Below, one piece after another: positions 35,632 to 44,429 of a stretch of DNA of 64,000 bases (position 1 is its first letter; each line of letters starts with the position of its first letter). The notes below the pieces were generated by a model. That model ran no database searches, was not told the origin of the DNA, and saw only the letters and a list, made by a program, of their open reading frames with translations. Made by a program: the position numbers and the translations under genes. This DNA comes from Mangrovivirga halotolerans (lineage in GTDB: Bacteria > Bacteroidota > Bacteroidia > Cytophagales > Cyclobacteriaceae), in assembly GCF_026241165.1 (NCBI RefSeq), contig NZ_JAPFQN010000009.1, positions 124,001-188,000 of the forward strand, in the 5' to 3' direction.

Positions 35632-35752
35632 AGTGTCCGAGTCACAGACTCTGCATTTTATACAAAAGTTTGAAGTTGTCCTGCGGAACACTCCAAACAG
35701 CGGGGGCTTTACTACCCGCGTCAGGGGAAACACTCCAAACAGCTGGGGGATA

Positions 35753-35845
35753 TTTGATTTTTAGATTGAAACACCTATTTTCGCACTTTTAGTATAAAAT
35801 TTATCAACAAACTCGCATTCTAAATACCGAATAATAGCAATAGGA
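35753..35845 (+). repeat. Dispersed promoter block M2
   Basis: TTTG at 35753-35756 and TATTTTCG at 35776-35783 with a 19-nt spacer; followed by CACTTTTAG, TTTATCAACAA and AATAATAGCAATA. Lies 30 nt before the start of the MORN-like gene at 35876. Confidence 0.8.
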
Positions 35846-35875
35846 TGGTGCTATTAATTGGTTGCCAATATTCAG

Positions 35876-36733
35876 ATGATACATAGAAAAACATATAAAA
35901 TTCTTGAAGAAGGAGAAAAGGAATTAGTCTACGAAGAGATTACTAATAAACACGGTTTGTTATTGTCTTTTAAGGATTATCAATCACCAGATGAATTTGA
36001 AGCGATTCATGAATATTATTCCAATAAACTTATTAAATCTTATCGGGAAATTATAAACGGTATTGAAAGTTCAAGAACTGAATATCTGTATGATCAAAAT
36101 CAAAATTTGATTTCCAGAAGTCTTTATGTAGCAGATGAATTATTTGAGGAAGTTATTTATGATTATAATCAAGAAGGACATACCATTACCACAAACAGGC
36201 TAGGTGAAAAATTAGAATATTATCAAGAGTCGGCTGATGGATTTGAATTCACAAAGGAATTTTTTGATGATTCAAATTTATACGAAAAGCGTATTGGCAA
36301 ATTCGATCCCAAAACAAATACAGAATTTGTTCAAACGTTTGACTCAAATGGAGATATTTATTCTAATAGTCTTTCGGTTTTTGATGATAATAAAAACCTT
36401 TTAAAATTCACTCTGAAAAATAAAAATGATAATGTTTTGATTGATTCTGAATATAAAATCAAAAATGATCTTGTGATTTTTGAAGATCATAAAGATTATG
36501 AAATTGATGAATATTATACCGTAGAGAATGAGTACGATGAGAATAATAATTTAATAAGTCAGGAATTTAAAGACCCAAGTGGTAGGCTTATTGAATATCA
36601 TAAGAAGATTTATGATGAAAATAATAGATTGAAGAGTGAAAATGGATACTCACAAGGACATTTTAATGCTATTTATGGATCATATGTAAATGGGCAAAAG
36701 TACTTATTTGAACATGATTATAAACAAATATAG
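35876..36733 (+). CDS. Repeat protein of unknown function (MORN/RHS-like short repeats)
   Basis: 285 aa from ATG 35876. Short irregular repeats with YLYDQNQNLISRS, DSNGDIYSNSLSVFDDNKNLL and YDENNNLISQEF look like MORN- or RHS-type beta repeats. No signal peptide or toxin motif. Preceded by the M2 promoter block. A strong hairpin follows its stop (36753-36786). Confidence 0.55.
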   Translation: MIHRKTYKILEEGEKELVYEEITNKHGLLLSFKDYQSPDEFEAIHEYYSNKLIKSYREIINGIESSRTEYLYDQNQNLISRSLYVADELFEEVIYDYNQEGHTITTNRLGEKLEYYQESADGFEFTKEFFDDSNLYEKRIGKFDPKTNTEFVQTFDSNGDIYSNSLSVFDDNKNLLKFTLKNKNDNVLIDSEYKIKNDLVIFEDHKDYEIDEYYTVENEYDENNNLISQEFKDPSGRLIEYHKKIYDENNRLKSENGYSQGHFNAIYGSYVNGQKYLFEHDYKQI

Positions 36734-36752
36734 ACTATGCCAGACATGCCCC

Positions 36753-36786
36753 CCAATTGCGCAAGTATGTACTTGTGCGAAATTGG
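36753..36786. terminator. Long hairpin after the MORN-like gene
   Basis: CCAATT-GCGCAAGTA... pairs with ...TACTTGTGCG-AATTGG, about 15 of 17 possible pairs, with a two-base tip. No T tract follows, so the terminator role is uncertain; it may belong to repeat R3 next to it. Confidence 0.4.
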
Positions 36787-36819
36787 TAGGTAAAGAACTG
36801 GTTGAAGATTGATCCTGGT

Positions 36820-36998
36820 TCCTCTGGCACTCATTGCTTTTTCAGCAAAACGGGTGACCTGTAAGCAGATGCTGAAATAGTTGACGAAACTGAAAATTAT
36901 AGGTAGAGTTCGGAAAGAGATTATTGTGATCATAAAAAGGGGTTTTTAAAGGTGGAGCTGTTAATATAGTCACGCGTATTGCTTCGCTACACGCCTTT
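36820..36998. repeat. BIME-like dispersed repeat, copy R3 (long form)
   Basis: Starts CTCTGGC...TTGCTTTTTCAGC, contains AAGCAGATGCTGAAATAGTTG and AGAGATTATTGTGATCATAA, and ends with TATAGTCACGCGTATTGC and CTTCGCTACACG. R4 shares the internal block. An ORF on the minus strand here comes from the repeat and is not a gene. Confidence 0.85.
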
Positions 36999-37035
36999 AC
37001 TTTACAATTGAGATATTTCTATAAAATTTATAGAT

Positions 37036-37449
37036 ATGAATGACAATCAGGATAACCCATTTGAAGATTCAGCTTTGACTACCATTTTGGTGGTGTCTGA
37101 TATAGACAAATCCAAAGCTTTTTATGTTGATGTATTAGGGGCAAATATATTTCGCGAATATGGCGGCGATTCTTTGGTATTAGAGTTTTTAGAAAATTGG
37201 CTTTTACTAGTAACTCCCGGAGGGCCAACAGAGGATAAACAAGATACTCATTTTGTTATTCCACCCAATAAGGATAGAGTAAGTCATTCTTATACCATCC
37301 GGGTAAAAGACTGCAATAAATCTTACGAAATATTAAAAGACAGAGGAGCTGAATTTATTACCCCGCCAGTGATCAGGGGAGCGGAGACCCGGTGTTTCTT
37401 TCGAGACCCTGATGGTCATTTATTTGAGATAAGTGAATACAGAGGGTAA
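37036..37449 (+). CDS. VOC-family (glyoxalase/bleomycin-resistance-like) protein
   Basis: 137 aa single VOC domain: LVVSDIDKSKAFYVDVLG (about 18-35), a metal His/Glu-like pair in YTIRVKDC and a closing CFFRDPDGHLFEISEYR. May act on a small electrophile or confer drug tolerance; substrate unknown. Flanked by repeats R3 and R4. Confidence 0.85.
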   Translation: MNDNQDNPFEDSALTTILVVSDIDKSKAFYVDVLGANIFREYGGDSLVLEFLENWLLLVTPGGPTEDKQDTHFVIPPNKDRVSHSYTIRVKDCNKSYEILKDRGAEFITPPVIRGAETRCFFRDPDGHLFEISEYRG

Positions 37450-37467
37450 TAAATAAATCCGCAGGCT

Positions 37468-37624
37468 TCCACTGGTTCGTTACTTTTTTAGCAAAACACG
37501 TGCCCTGTAAGTAGATGCTGAAATAGTTGACGAAGCTGAAAATTATTAGCAGAGTTCGGCCAGGGATTATTGTGATCATAAAAAAGAGTTGTTAAAGGTG
37601 GAGCTTCGCAACGCGTCAGTAGGA
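37468..37624. repeat. BIME-like dispersed repeat, copy R4 (long form)
   Basis: TTCCACTGGTTCGTTAC then TTTTTTAGCAAAACACG and CCTGTAAGTAGATGC, AGGGATTATTGTGATC and CAACGCGTCAGTAGGAG. Shares its internal block with R3. The rest of the gap to 37831 holds promoter block M3. Confidence 0.85.
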
Positions 37625-37685
37625 GGACTTTTGAGATTTTGGATTATAGTAAGTTACAAATGTTTGCTAACCGGCATTAAATGTG

Positions 37686-37775
37686 AAAAAGTTTGAATTT
37701 AAGCTGTAAGTAGCTAATTTTGACTTTTAATTGAATTTATTAACAACCAAAAACGATATTTATATAAGAATTATG
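37686..37775 (+). repeat. Dispersed promoter block M3
   Basis: TTTG at 37692-37695 and TAATTTTG at 37715-37722 with a 19-nt spacer, then ACTTTTAATTGAATTTATTA and ATTTATATAAGAATTATG. Precedes the membrane-protein gene at 37832 by 56 nt. Confidence 0.75.
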
Positions 37776-37831
37776 TAGTGCTGTGTGGCTCATAAACGAT
37801 CGGTGTAGGCATTTGTGACCAACCAAAACAA

Positions 37832-38515
37832 ATGAATGACAAACTAATAGTTATATTAATAATTCTAATATTATATTCTCCAGTTTTTTACCAATTGGGA
37901 TTAGGAATAAAAGAGAATAAAATTGATTCAAAAAAGATCAAAACCTTTCTCAAATATAGTTTTTCGATTATAATTTTTTTAGTCATTGGATTTGGCATTT
38001 TAAGTCACACCAATTTTTTGAATTACGAAAAGCCTTTGACTTTTGATAAATATGACCAGATAACATTTGAGAATTTTAGAGGCTTAGAATTTTTCAAGAA
38101 ATCACTTTATGGAAATGAGAGGTTTGCTTACGTAGTGACATCAATAGAAAGTAAATTTGATGGCAATTCTGTAACTGTTAAATGTCTTTTCCATCCGTCA
38201 AGATCATTTGTTTACAAAAAGAACATAAACAGTAAAGAACTACTCACACACGAAAAATATCATATAAAAATAACTGAATTGTTTGTTAGAAAAGCAAAAG
38301 AAAGGATTTCAGAGCTCCAAAGATTTGATGAAAACAAAATCGAGGGAATAATAAGGCAAACAATGCGAGAAGAAAGAAAATTTCAAAAAGATTATGACTT
38401 TAATACTTTTCATAGTTACGTTCTGAGCGAACAAAAAAGATATGAAAGAGAAGTCGACAGTTTACTGAATTTACTTATAGAATATAGAAAACCAAAAATT
38501 GAATTTAATGACTAA
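37832..38515 (+). CDS. Membrane protein of unknown function
   Basis: 227 aa. Two N-terminal hydrophobic helices (about 4-25 and 38-58) followed by a charged cytosolic or periplasmic region. The last 8 nt overlap the next gene's ATG at 38508. No family recognised. Confidence 0.6.
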   Translation: MNDKLIVILIILILYSPVFYQLGLGIKENKIDSKKIKTFLKYSFSIIIFLVIGFGILSHTNFLNYEKPLTFDKYDQITFENFRGLEFFKKSLYGNERFAYVVTSIESKFDGNSVTVKCLFHPSRSFVYKKNINSKELLTHEKYHIKITELFVRKAKERISELQRFDENKIEGIIRQTMREERKFQKDYDFNTFHSYVLSEQKRYEREVDSLLNLLIEYRKPKIEFND

Positions 38516-39266
38516 AATTAGAGTTATCATTTTTGCTTTAGCAAGCATTATATTGACAAATTGTAATACCGATAAACACGATTTTCCTGTTGACAAGCGA
38601 TATTGGGATGTGAACGATTATGATGAGATAGTTCTGAAATTAAATTATGGCTATGAAGAGGATGAAAAACTCCCTACTTTTGACGACCCTGAAACAAGAA
38701 TCATAGTAGAAAAACTCACCGACCAGCAGAATTTTAACATTGTACTTGATGATACCGAATTAGGGCTAAATTATAAAAACGAAGTTGCGGATAAATTCTT
38801 TAGTGAGTGGAAAGATATGATGAAAATCTATGATGACCTTGACAGAAAAGACCAATTTTTATACGACAAGGAAATGCTTGAAGTTTGGCATTTTGGTTTG
38901 GAGCTTCAATTAAAATATTTCGATTTAGGAAACATCCAAATTAAAGAAAATGCAGATGATCCAAACTCTTCAAGAATAAAAAACCAAATTAATTCGAATA
39001 TTAGTACACTGATACAAAACTATCTCATTTATTTGGATCTAATAAATCGCGAAGATGCATTAACAAAAGAGGGAAGAGCAAAACTAGCGGAGGGAATTGA
39101 CAAATATTTTCCTGCTTTAATTGAACTCTATCCAAACGCAAAATATAGTGGAATGAAGAACAAGGCGGAATTAATGCTAAAAAAGAGTGAGTCGGACAAA
39201 ATAAAGTCATCTCTCGAAAGATTAATTCAACTTATTAACTCAAATACAGAAAAAGAAACTGAATAA
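38508..39266 (+). CDS. Lipoprotein of unknown function
   Basis: 252 aa from ATG 38508 (an in-frame TTG lies at 38499). MTKIRVIIFALASIILTNC is a lipoprotein signal ending at Cys19. Acidic helical mature part with no recognised motif. Coupled to the preceding membrane protein by an 8-nt overlap, so the two probably act together. Confidence 0.65.
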   Translation: MTKIRVIIFALASIILTNCNTDKHDFPVDKRYWDVNDYDEIVLKLNYGYEEDEKLPTFDDPETRIIVEKLTDQQNFNIVLDDTELGLNYKNEVADKFFSEWKDMMKIYDDLDRKDQFLYDKEMLEVWHFGLELQLKYFDLGNIQIKENADDPNSSRIKNQINSNISTLIQNYLIYLDLINREDALTKEGRAKLAEGIDKYFPALIELYPNAKYSGMKNKAELMLKKSESDKIKSSLERLIQLINSNTEKETE

Positions 39267-39272
39267 ATAACT

Positions 39273-39392
39273 TCCCACTGGCGCGTTGCTTTTTTAGCAA
39301 AACGCGTGCCCTGTTGAGATCAAAAGGGTATTGTAAAGGTGGAACTGTTAATATAGGCACGCGAATATTGCTTCGCTACACGATCGAGGGGA
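39273..39392. repeat. BIME-like dispersed repeat, copy R5 (short)
   Basis: CCCACTGGCGCGTTGC then TTTTTTAGCAAAACGCG, GGTGGAACTGTTAATATAGG and CACGCGAATATTGCTTCG. The first part folds as CGCGTTGCT/AGCaAAACGCG. Then ACTCCAAACAG near 39406 echoes the element ends at 35732. Confidence 0.85.
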
Positions 39393-39446
39393 GGGGTTCC
39401 TGTCGAATACTCCAAACAGAGAGAATAAACCTATTTGTAATAACTG

Positions 39447-40133
39447 TTATTCAAGTATTCTATTCATCTCCTCTCTAAACGTGCGGCCTATAGGGATATA
39501 TTGATCATTTATCAAAACCCTGTTTTTTTCGATAGCTGATATATGATCAACGTTAACTATATACGAATTATGAATTCGTATGAAATGCCTTTCCGGTAGT
39601 TCGTTCAGCAGTTCTTTAAATGTATATAAAACTATATGCTCCTTTGATTTGGCCAACACACGGACATAATCCTTTAATCCTTTGATATAGTAAATATCTC
39701 TAAAATATTGTTTTTGCAAGCTGTTGCCGTCTTTTAAGAATATATAATCCTTAGATTCAACCTTTGTTTCTAATTTAGGTTGTAAGGCTTTTTTTACTTT
39801 CTCACAGCCTTTGAGAAAGCGGGCAAAATCGAAAGGTTTGAGAAGGTAATCTATCACATTAAGTTCATAGCCCTCTAATGCATATTCTGAAAATGCCGTA
39901 GTAAAAATGACCTGAGGTTTGTGCTCGATCACTTTTAGAAACTCGACACCGGTAAGTTCCGGCATTTGTATATCCAAAAATAACAGGTCAATCTCTTTGC
40001 TATTTATATGTTCAATAGCATCAATAGCTGTAGAATACTCACCAATAAGATCAAGGTATGGCACCTTATTGATGTAGTCGGCCAGGAGGCTTCTGGCGAA
40101 CGGTTCGTCATCTATAATTAAGCAACGTATCAT
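39447..40133 (-). CDS. LytTR response regulator
   Basis: 228 aa. Receiver domain with IIDDEP (Asp pair about 8-9), phospho-Asp in LLFLDIQMPELTG (about 54) and conserved Lys in YLLKPFDF (about 103). C-terminal LytTR DNA-binding domain (about 125-228) with FIRIHNSYIVNVDHI and PIGRTFREEM. Shares one base with the start/stop of the histidine kinase gene, so cotranscribed. It probably controls promoters with paired 9-bp LytTR sites; targets not seen. Confidence 0.92.
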   Translation of the reverse strand: MIRCLIIDDEPFARSLLADYINKVPYLDLIGEYSTAIDAIEHINSKEIDLLFLDIQMPELTGVEFLKVIEHKPQVIFTTAFSEYALEGYELNVIDYLLKPFDFARFLKGCEKVKKALQPKLETKVESKDYIFLKDGNSLQKQYFRDIYYIKGLKDYVRVLAKSKEHIVLYTFKELLNELPERHFIRIHNSYIVNVDHISAIEKNRVLINDQYIPIGRTFREEMNRILE

Positions 40134-41155
40134 TATAAATTCAAAGTAAGTTTTGTTTTGAACTCGTCTTCATTTTGACTAATAGAAAGTTTATGTGAAT
40201 CGGGGTATTGAAGAGCGAGTCTTTTTTTAAGGTTATCAAGGCCAAAACCAGAAGCATTTTGATTGTTTGAGATTTTCACTTTGGAGTTGGCTACCGTATA
40301 GGTCAATGCATTGTTATAAGCTTCTATTTTAATCTTTATCCAACAATTATTTGCTCTGTCAGATACTCCATGCTTAAATGCATTTTCAAGAAAGGTAATT
40401 AAAAGTAATGGGGCGATGGTTATGTTTTTATCTAATCCACTAGTATTGAGATCAAGTTTAAAGTTTTTATTTAATCTTATTTTTTCCAAATCAATATAAT
40501 CTTTCATATAGTTGATTTCATTGTAGATCGGAACGTTTTCCTTATTGGCCTCGTAGATCATATAGCGCATTATGTTAGAAAGTTTGATGATCACACCAGA
40601 GGCTTCATCGCTTTTTCTAAGAGTTAAGTAATTAAGATTATGCAGAGTGTTAAATAAAAAGTGTGGATTGATCTGAGCCTTCAAATGGTTTAATTCAGCA
40701 GTGAGTTTTTCATTTTGAAGTTGCTTTCTCTTACTTTCCAGGTCGTACCAATTGGCAGTTAGCTTTATCATACTCGTAAACACCATAAAAGAAATAAATC
40801 CCCATAAAATACTAAGTATTCTGGCTACATGTATTTGTTCATAATAGGCAGGATCCGGGGATGCTTTCGCCACGGTATACTCATCAAAGGCAATTCTTAT
40901 TGCTCCAAATATCAGAAATAGTAATAGAGTTAGGCCAATATATTTTAGAAGCTTGTTTTTCTTGAGTAAGTAGGGCAAGACGAAGAAATAATGCACATAG
41001 CTTATGGCGAAGTTAAACGACATTGGGTACAGCAAAAAAAGAGCGGCTTTATCAAAAGACAAATACCGGGTATAGTCGTATAGCTGATAAGAGATAAAAA
41101 GGCCCCAAAAAATTATATGGAGTAACAGAACCTTGTGCTTTATGATCAATCTCAT
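40133..41155 (-). CDS. LytS-family sensor histidine kinase
   Basis: 340 aa. About four membrane helices in the N-terminal half (about 12-130), then the kinase: the phospho-His is in LKAQINPHFLFNTLHN (about 160-175), and the ATPase N-box in ITFLENAFKHG (about 255-265). G-box GFGLDNLKKRL near the C-terminus. Partner of the LytTR regulator that follows it. Signal unknown. Confidence 0.92.
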   Translation of the reverse strand: MRLIIKHKVLLLHIIFWGLFISYQLYDYTRYLSFDKAALFLLYPMSFNFAISYVHYFFVLPYLLKKNKLLKYIGLTLLLFLIFGAIRIAFDEYTVAKASPDPAYYEQIHVARILSILWGFISFMVFTSMIKLTANWYDLESKRKQLQNEKLTAELNHLKAQINPHFLFNTLHNLNYLTLRKSDEASGVIIKLSNIMRYMIYEANKENVPIYNEINYMKDYIDLEKIRLNKNFKLDLNTSGLDKNITIAPLLLITFLENAFKHGVSDRANNCWIKIKIEAYNNALTYTVANSKVKISNNQNASGFGLDNLKKRLALQYPDSHKLSISQNEDEFKTKLTLNL

Positions 41156-41369
41156 TTTTTAAAAATAAGCCAATTATTTAATGAAAGTAATGTGAAAAGA
41201 CCTAATTAGACCGTCAGTAAGTATGAATCTACCGATTGCACAGTTGGGTCGATAAATCGATCCGTAGATAAATTTTATAAGAAGGCAGAGTGATAAACCT
41301 AAGGCATCTAAAAAATTTCATAGTTAAAAGGATTTAAGTCAAAATTACCTCAAAACAATAAATGAAATT

Positions 41370-42095
41370 ATGAAATACCTACAATTAATTTTTTTTTTCA
41401 CATTCACTATTTCTGCTTTTTCGCAAAATGCCGATTCCATAAAAGTAGGCCAACCATTTAAGGACTTTGATGAGTTACATTATGAACCCTATGACTTTGA
41501 GGTATACATGGTGCGTGATGGTAAGAAAACCCCTTCTATGCCTATGAAAAGCACAACTAAAAAAGTGATTATTAATGGAAAAGAATATGTTGAAATCAGT
41601 CATGCTTTTAGCCTCCCTTCAATGCAAGGAGGGTTTACTGCCTTAGTGGAAGCGGAAACTTTTAAGCCGGTTATCCAGATTAGAAATTCAAGAAAAGGAA
41701 AAGAAGCATATCGTTTTTTAGATAATCAGGTAATTGGCCTGGATAGCGCAAAACAAAACACAGCTGCGGACTATAAAACTGATCTTAATGAACCGATGTT
41801 TAATTTTGAGCTTGATTTAGAAACGTATTCCATATTGCCCTTTGAGGACGGTAAAGAGCTCTATATCCCATTTTTTCATGCAGGAGGTCAGGCAAATCCT
41901 GGTTGGTATAAATACACAGTAACTTCAGCCAAAATAGACGTAGAAGGTTTGGGATCTGTAGATGCCTGGGTGTTGTTTACAGATTATAAAGGTACGCAAC
42001 CAACCAAGTTTTGGTATACTAAAAAAGGAAGAGAATTTGTCAAAATGGAAGGTACATATCAGGGAATGAAGATTTATAAAGTCAGGAAATTCTGA
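41370..42095 (+). CDS. Secreted protein of unknown function
   Basis: 241 aa. Signal peptide about 1-19. Beta-rich mature part recalling DUF3108-like proteins: YEVYMVRDGKKTPSMPM, FSLPSMQGGFTALVEAETFKPV and GWYKYTVTSAKIDVEGLGSVDAWVL. Divergent from the LytS kinase with a 214-nt gap, so it may be regulated by that pair (inference). Confidence 0.65.
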   Translation: MKYLQLIFFFTFTISAFSQNADSIKVGQPFKDFDELHYEPYDFEVYMVRDGKKTPSMPMKSTTKKVIINGKEYVEISHAFSLPSMQGGFTALVEAETFKPVIQIRNSRKGKEAYRFLDNQVIGLDSAKQNTAADYKTDLNEPMFNFELDLETYSILPFEDGKELYIPFFHAGGQANPGWYKYTVTSAKIDVEGLGSVDAWVLFTDYKGTQPTKFWYTKKGREFVKMEGTYQGMKIYKVRKF

Positions 42096-42113
42096 TTTTA
42101 CAGAAACATGATT

Positions 42114-42158
42114 AAGAAGTAATTAGGGAAATAAGCTCCTTAGTTACTTCTTTCTTTT
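42114..42158 (+). terminator. Rho-independent terminator
   Basis: AAGAAGTAATTAGG pairs with CCTTAGTTACTTCTT (42139-42152) and is followed by TCTTTTTT. Ends the gene at 42095. Confidence 0.8.
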
Positions 42159-42314
42159 TTATCATCTATAAATATTTGGATTTAACCTCACCGGTTCTCA
42201 TCGTAAAAATAGATGCATGACCTATCAAGTTTTTCTTTGAAGCTCAAACCCAGATTGATTCAAAAATATATATGAATATTTTCCATTAGTATACGATTAT
42301 TACAACTGGTATTA

Positions 42315-42425
42315 AAAAGTGAAAATATTTGATTTTGAGTTTAATTAAGCTATTTTCGGATTTTCAGGAGAATATTTATCAACCAAAATGAGTAACACCA
42401 TATAAGGAATAAGAGCAATAACTTC
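42315..42425 (+). repeat. Dispersed promoter block M4
   Basis: TTTG at 42328-42331 and TATTTTCG at 42351-42358, spacer 19 nt (ATTTTGAGTTTAATTAAGC), then TTTATCAACC, AACACCATATAAGGAATAAG and AGCAATA. Lies just before the oxidoreductase gene at 42459. The remainder of the 42096-42458 gap holds the terminator at 42114. Confidence 0.85.
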
Positions 42426-42458
42426 GTACTTATTACTTCGTTGTAGTGAATTAAAAAA

Positions 42459-43427
42459 ATGAAAGCAGCAATAACAACAAAAGCTGGAGACCCAGAAGTC
42501 ATCGAAATTCAGGAAGTTGACAAGCCAAAAGTTAAAACTGGATGGGTTTTAATTAAAGTAGAGGCATTCGGCTTAAATAGATCTGAGCTTTTCACAAGAA
42601 GGGGTGATTCTCCAGGTGTTGTATTTCCTCGTATTCAGGGAATTGAATGTGTTGGGGTTATTGAAGAAGATGCTTCCGGTACTTATTCAAAAGGACAACA
42701 GGTAGCTGCTATCATGGGTGGAATGGGTAGGTTTTTTGATGGTGGCTACGCAGAATACACCTGTGTTCCTGTGGAGATCGTATTTCCATTTAAAAGTAAT
42801 TTACCTTGGGAAACACTTGGAGCAATTCCTGAAATGTTTCAAACTGTTTCTGGCTCATTGAATCAAGCTTTGGAAATAGCGGATGGTGAAACTTTACTCA
42901 TCAGAGGGGGTACCTCTTCAATCGGAATGTTGTCATGCCAGCTTGCGAAAGCGAAAGGGTTAACCGTTATTTCTACTACTAGAAACCCTAACAATAAACA
43001 AGCACTGCTAGATAATGGTGCCGACTATGTGGCTATCGATAAAGGAAGCGTCAAAGACCAGATCAGAAAAATTCGCCCTGACGGGGTTAATAAAGTGCTT
43101 GAATTAATTGGAACAAGAACTTTGAAAGATTCACTTCAATGCATTGCACCCAAAGGAATGGTATGCATGACAGGAATATTAGGAAATGAATGGACTATGA
43201 AAGAGTTCACACCAATGGGTGACATTCCATCATTAGGCAGGTTGACAGTCTACATGGGAGAATCAAAAAACCTTTCCAAAGAGTTACTTCAGGAATTTAT
43301 TGATGAGGTTGAAAATGGAAACATCAATTTGAATATTGACAAAGTATTCCAATTGGATGAAGTAGCAAATGCGCATCAATACATGGAAGACAATAAAGCA
43401 AACGGGAAAATTATTGTTAAAACATGA
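42459..43427 (+). CDS. Zinc-type alcohol dehydrogenase/quinone oxidoreductase-like protein
   Basis: 322 aa MDR superfamily. N-terminal GroES-like domain with GWVLIKVEAFGLNRSEL and FPRIQGIECVGVI; NAD(P)-binding region with LLIRGGTSSIGMLSCQLAKAKGL (about 146-168). The catalytic-zinc Cys/His set of true alcohol dehydrogenases is not evident, so it is more like quinone oxidoreductases. Followed by an AraC regulator and a SRPBCC protein on the same strand. Confidence 0.85.
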   Translation: MKAAITTKAGDPEVIEIQEVDKPKVKTGWVLIKVEAFGLNRSELFTRRGDSPGVVFPRIQGIECVGVIEEDASGTYSKGQQVAAIMGGMGRFFDGGYAEYTCVPVEIVFPFKSNLPWETLGAIPEMFQTVSGSLNQALEIADGETLLIRGGTSSIGMLSCQLAKAKGLTVISTTRNPNNKQALLDNGADYVAIDKGSVKDQIRKIRPDGVNKVLELIGTRTLKDSLQCIAPKGMVCMTGILGNEWTMKEFTPMGDIPSLGRLTVYMGESKNLSKELLQEFIDEVENGNINLNIDKVFQLDEVANAHQYMEDNKANGKIIVKT

Positions 43428-43493
43428 CTCACTACAACACTTTGTAAAAGTATTAAAACGCAGTTTATACTAAAATCTACCAGCAAAAAACCA

Positions 43494-44423
43494 ATGAATA
43501 AAACTAATAACATAGAAAATAGAATATCCAAAACATGGGAATTAGACAAGCTTTCGATTTCTCATAATGTTATTGACTATAAAGACTTTGGTAGAACAAA
43601 ATCTCGAAACGATTCAGATTTAGTAAGACTTCATTTCGGACTTCACGGTAGCTATCAATTCAATTATACACAATTGGGAAGTTCTTTTGACCTTTCTGGA
43701 AGCCACAATAACATCATGTATTCTGAAGGGCTTGAAATTGAAGTAGAAAACAGAAGTCAAAGAATTGAAACTTTTGGAATCAATTTTACGAGCGAATCAT
43801 TCATAGAGATTGCTCAAAATGGCAATGAACCGTTAAAAAGGTTCGCTGATAAAGTTCTGAAAAAGGAAAATTCAATTTTATCCAATCATTGGAAAACCAA
43901 CAATTTCAAAATACAACAAGTCATAAAGGAAATATTAGATTGTCCTTATCAACAAGAACTAAAAGACTTGTTTTTACTTTCTAAAAGTATCGAGCTCCTT
44001 GTTTTACAAGCTGACCTATATCAACAAGAGGAAAACAACCTTTTCATAAAAACAACTAAAGACAGAGACAAACTTATAGAAGCAAAAGAACTTCTAAATT
44101 CAAGAATTGACAATCCCCCAACGATAACCGAATTATCAAAACTCTCAGGAATAAATGAATACAAATTAAAAAAGGGATTTAAAGAATTATTTGGAACTAC
44201 CATTTTTGGATATATTCACAAAAGCAGAATGAGCTTAGCCAAAAAATTACTTTTAGGTACAGATAAATCAGCAAAGGAAATTGCTTACCAAACTGGATAT
44301 AATTCTCCTCAACATTTTTCTACTGCCTTTAAAAAGGAATATGGTATTTCTCCCAATAGTGTTAGAGTAAATCCCGATTCTGTAATTACTCAAATTGAAA
44401 AAAAATCAAATTTGGACTTTTAA
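43494..44423 (+). CDS. AraC-family transcriptional regulator
   Basis: 309 aa. The C-terminal 100 residues hold two HTH motifs: LSKLSGINEYKLKKGFKELFG and SAKEIAYQTGYNSPQHFSTAFKKEYG (about 260-285). The N-terminal part is divergent and may bind a ligand. Probably controls the upstream oxidoreductase and/or the downstream SRPBCC gene (6-nt gap). Confidence 0.9.
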   Translation: MNKTNNIENRISKTWELDKLSISHNVIDYKDFGRTKSRNDSDLVRLHFGLHGSYQFNYTQLGSSFDLSGSHNNIMYSEGLEIEVENRSQRIETFGINFTSESFIEIAQNGNEPLKRFADKVLKKENSILSNHWKTNNFKIQQVIKEILDCPYQQELKDLFLLSKSIELLVLQADLYQQEENNLFIKTTKDRDKLIEAKELLNSRIDNPPTITELSKLSGINEYKLKKGFKELFGTTIFGYIHKSRMSLAKKLLLGTDKSAKEIAYQTGYNSPQHFSTAFKKEYGISPNSVRVNPDSVITQIEKKSNLDF

Positions 44424-44429
44424 TTTAAA

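Larger units (their letters stand above)
35225..35706. repeat. 240-bp tandem duplication
   Basis: Copy 1 is about 35225-35464 and copy 2 about 35465-35706, both from GCACCAGT to CACTCCAAACAGCGGGG. The period is 240 bp. Each carries a RAYT end and a GAGTC-ACA-GACTC hairpin. Confidence 0.9.
34991..35747. mobile_element. Decayed RAYT-type element bounded by a 16-bp inverted repeat
   Basis: CCCAGCTGTTTGGAGT (34991-35006) recurs as its exact reverse complement at 35732-35747. Inside lie GGGAT-TGT-ATCCC (35045-35057), a BIME-like repeat R2 (35121-35236), two copies of a RAYT C-terminus and GAGTC-ACA-GACTC (35399-35411 and +240). It is most simply a degenerate REP/RAYT assembly whose transposase has been lost except for its end. 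Confidence 0.7.

Noticed and set aside
36718-36933. Minus-strand ORF, and a similar one at 37373-37579
   Set aside because: Both encode MITII...RTLxIIFSFVNYFSI because they lie in repeats R3 and R4; the match reflects the repeat, not a gene family.
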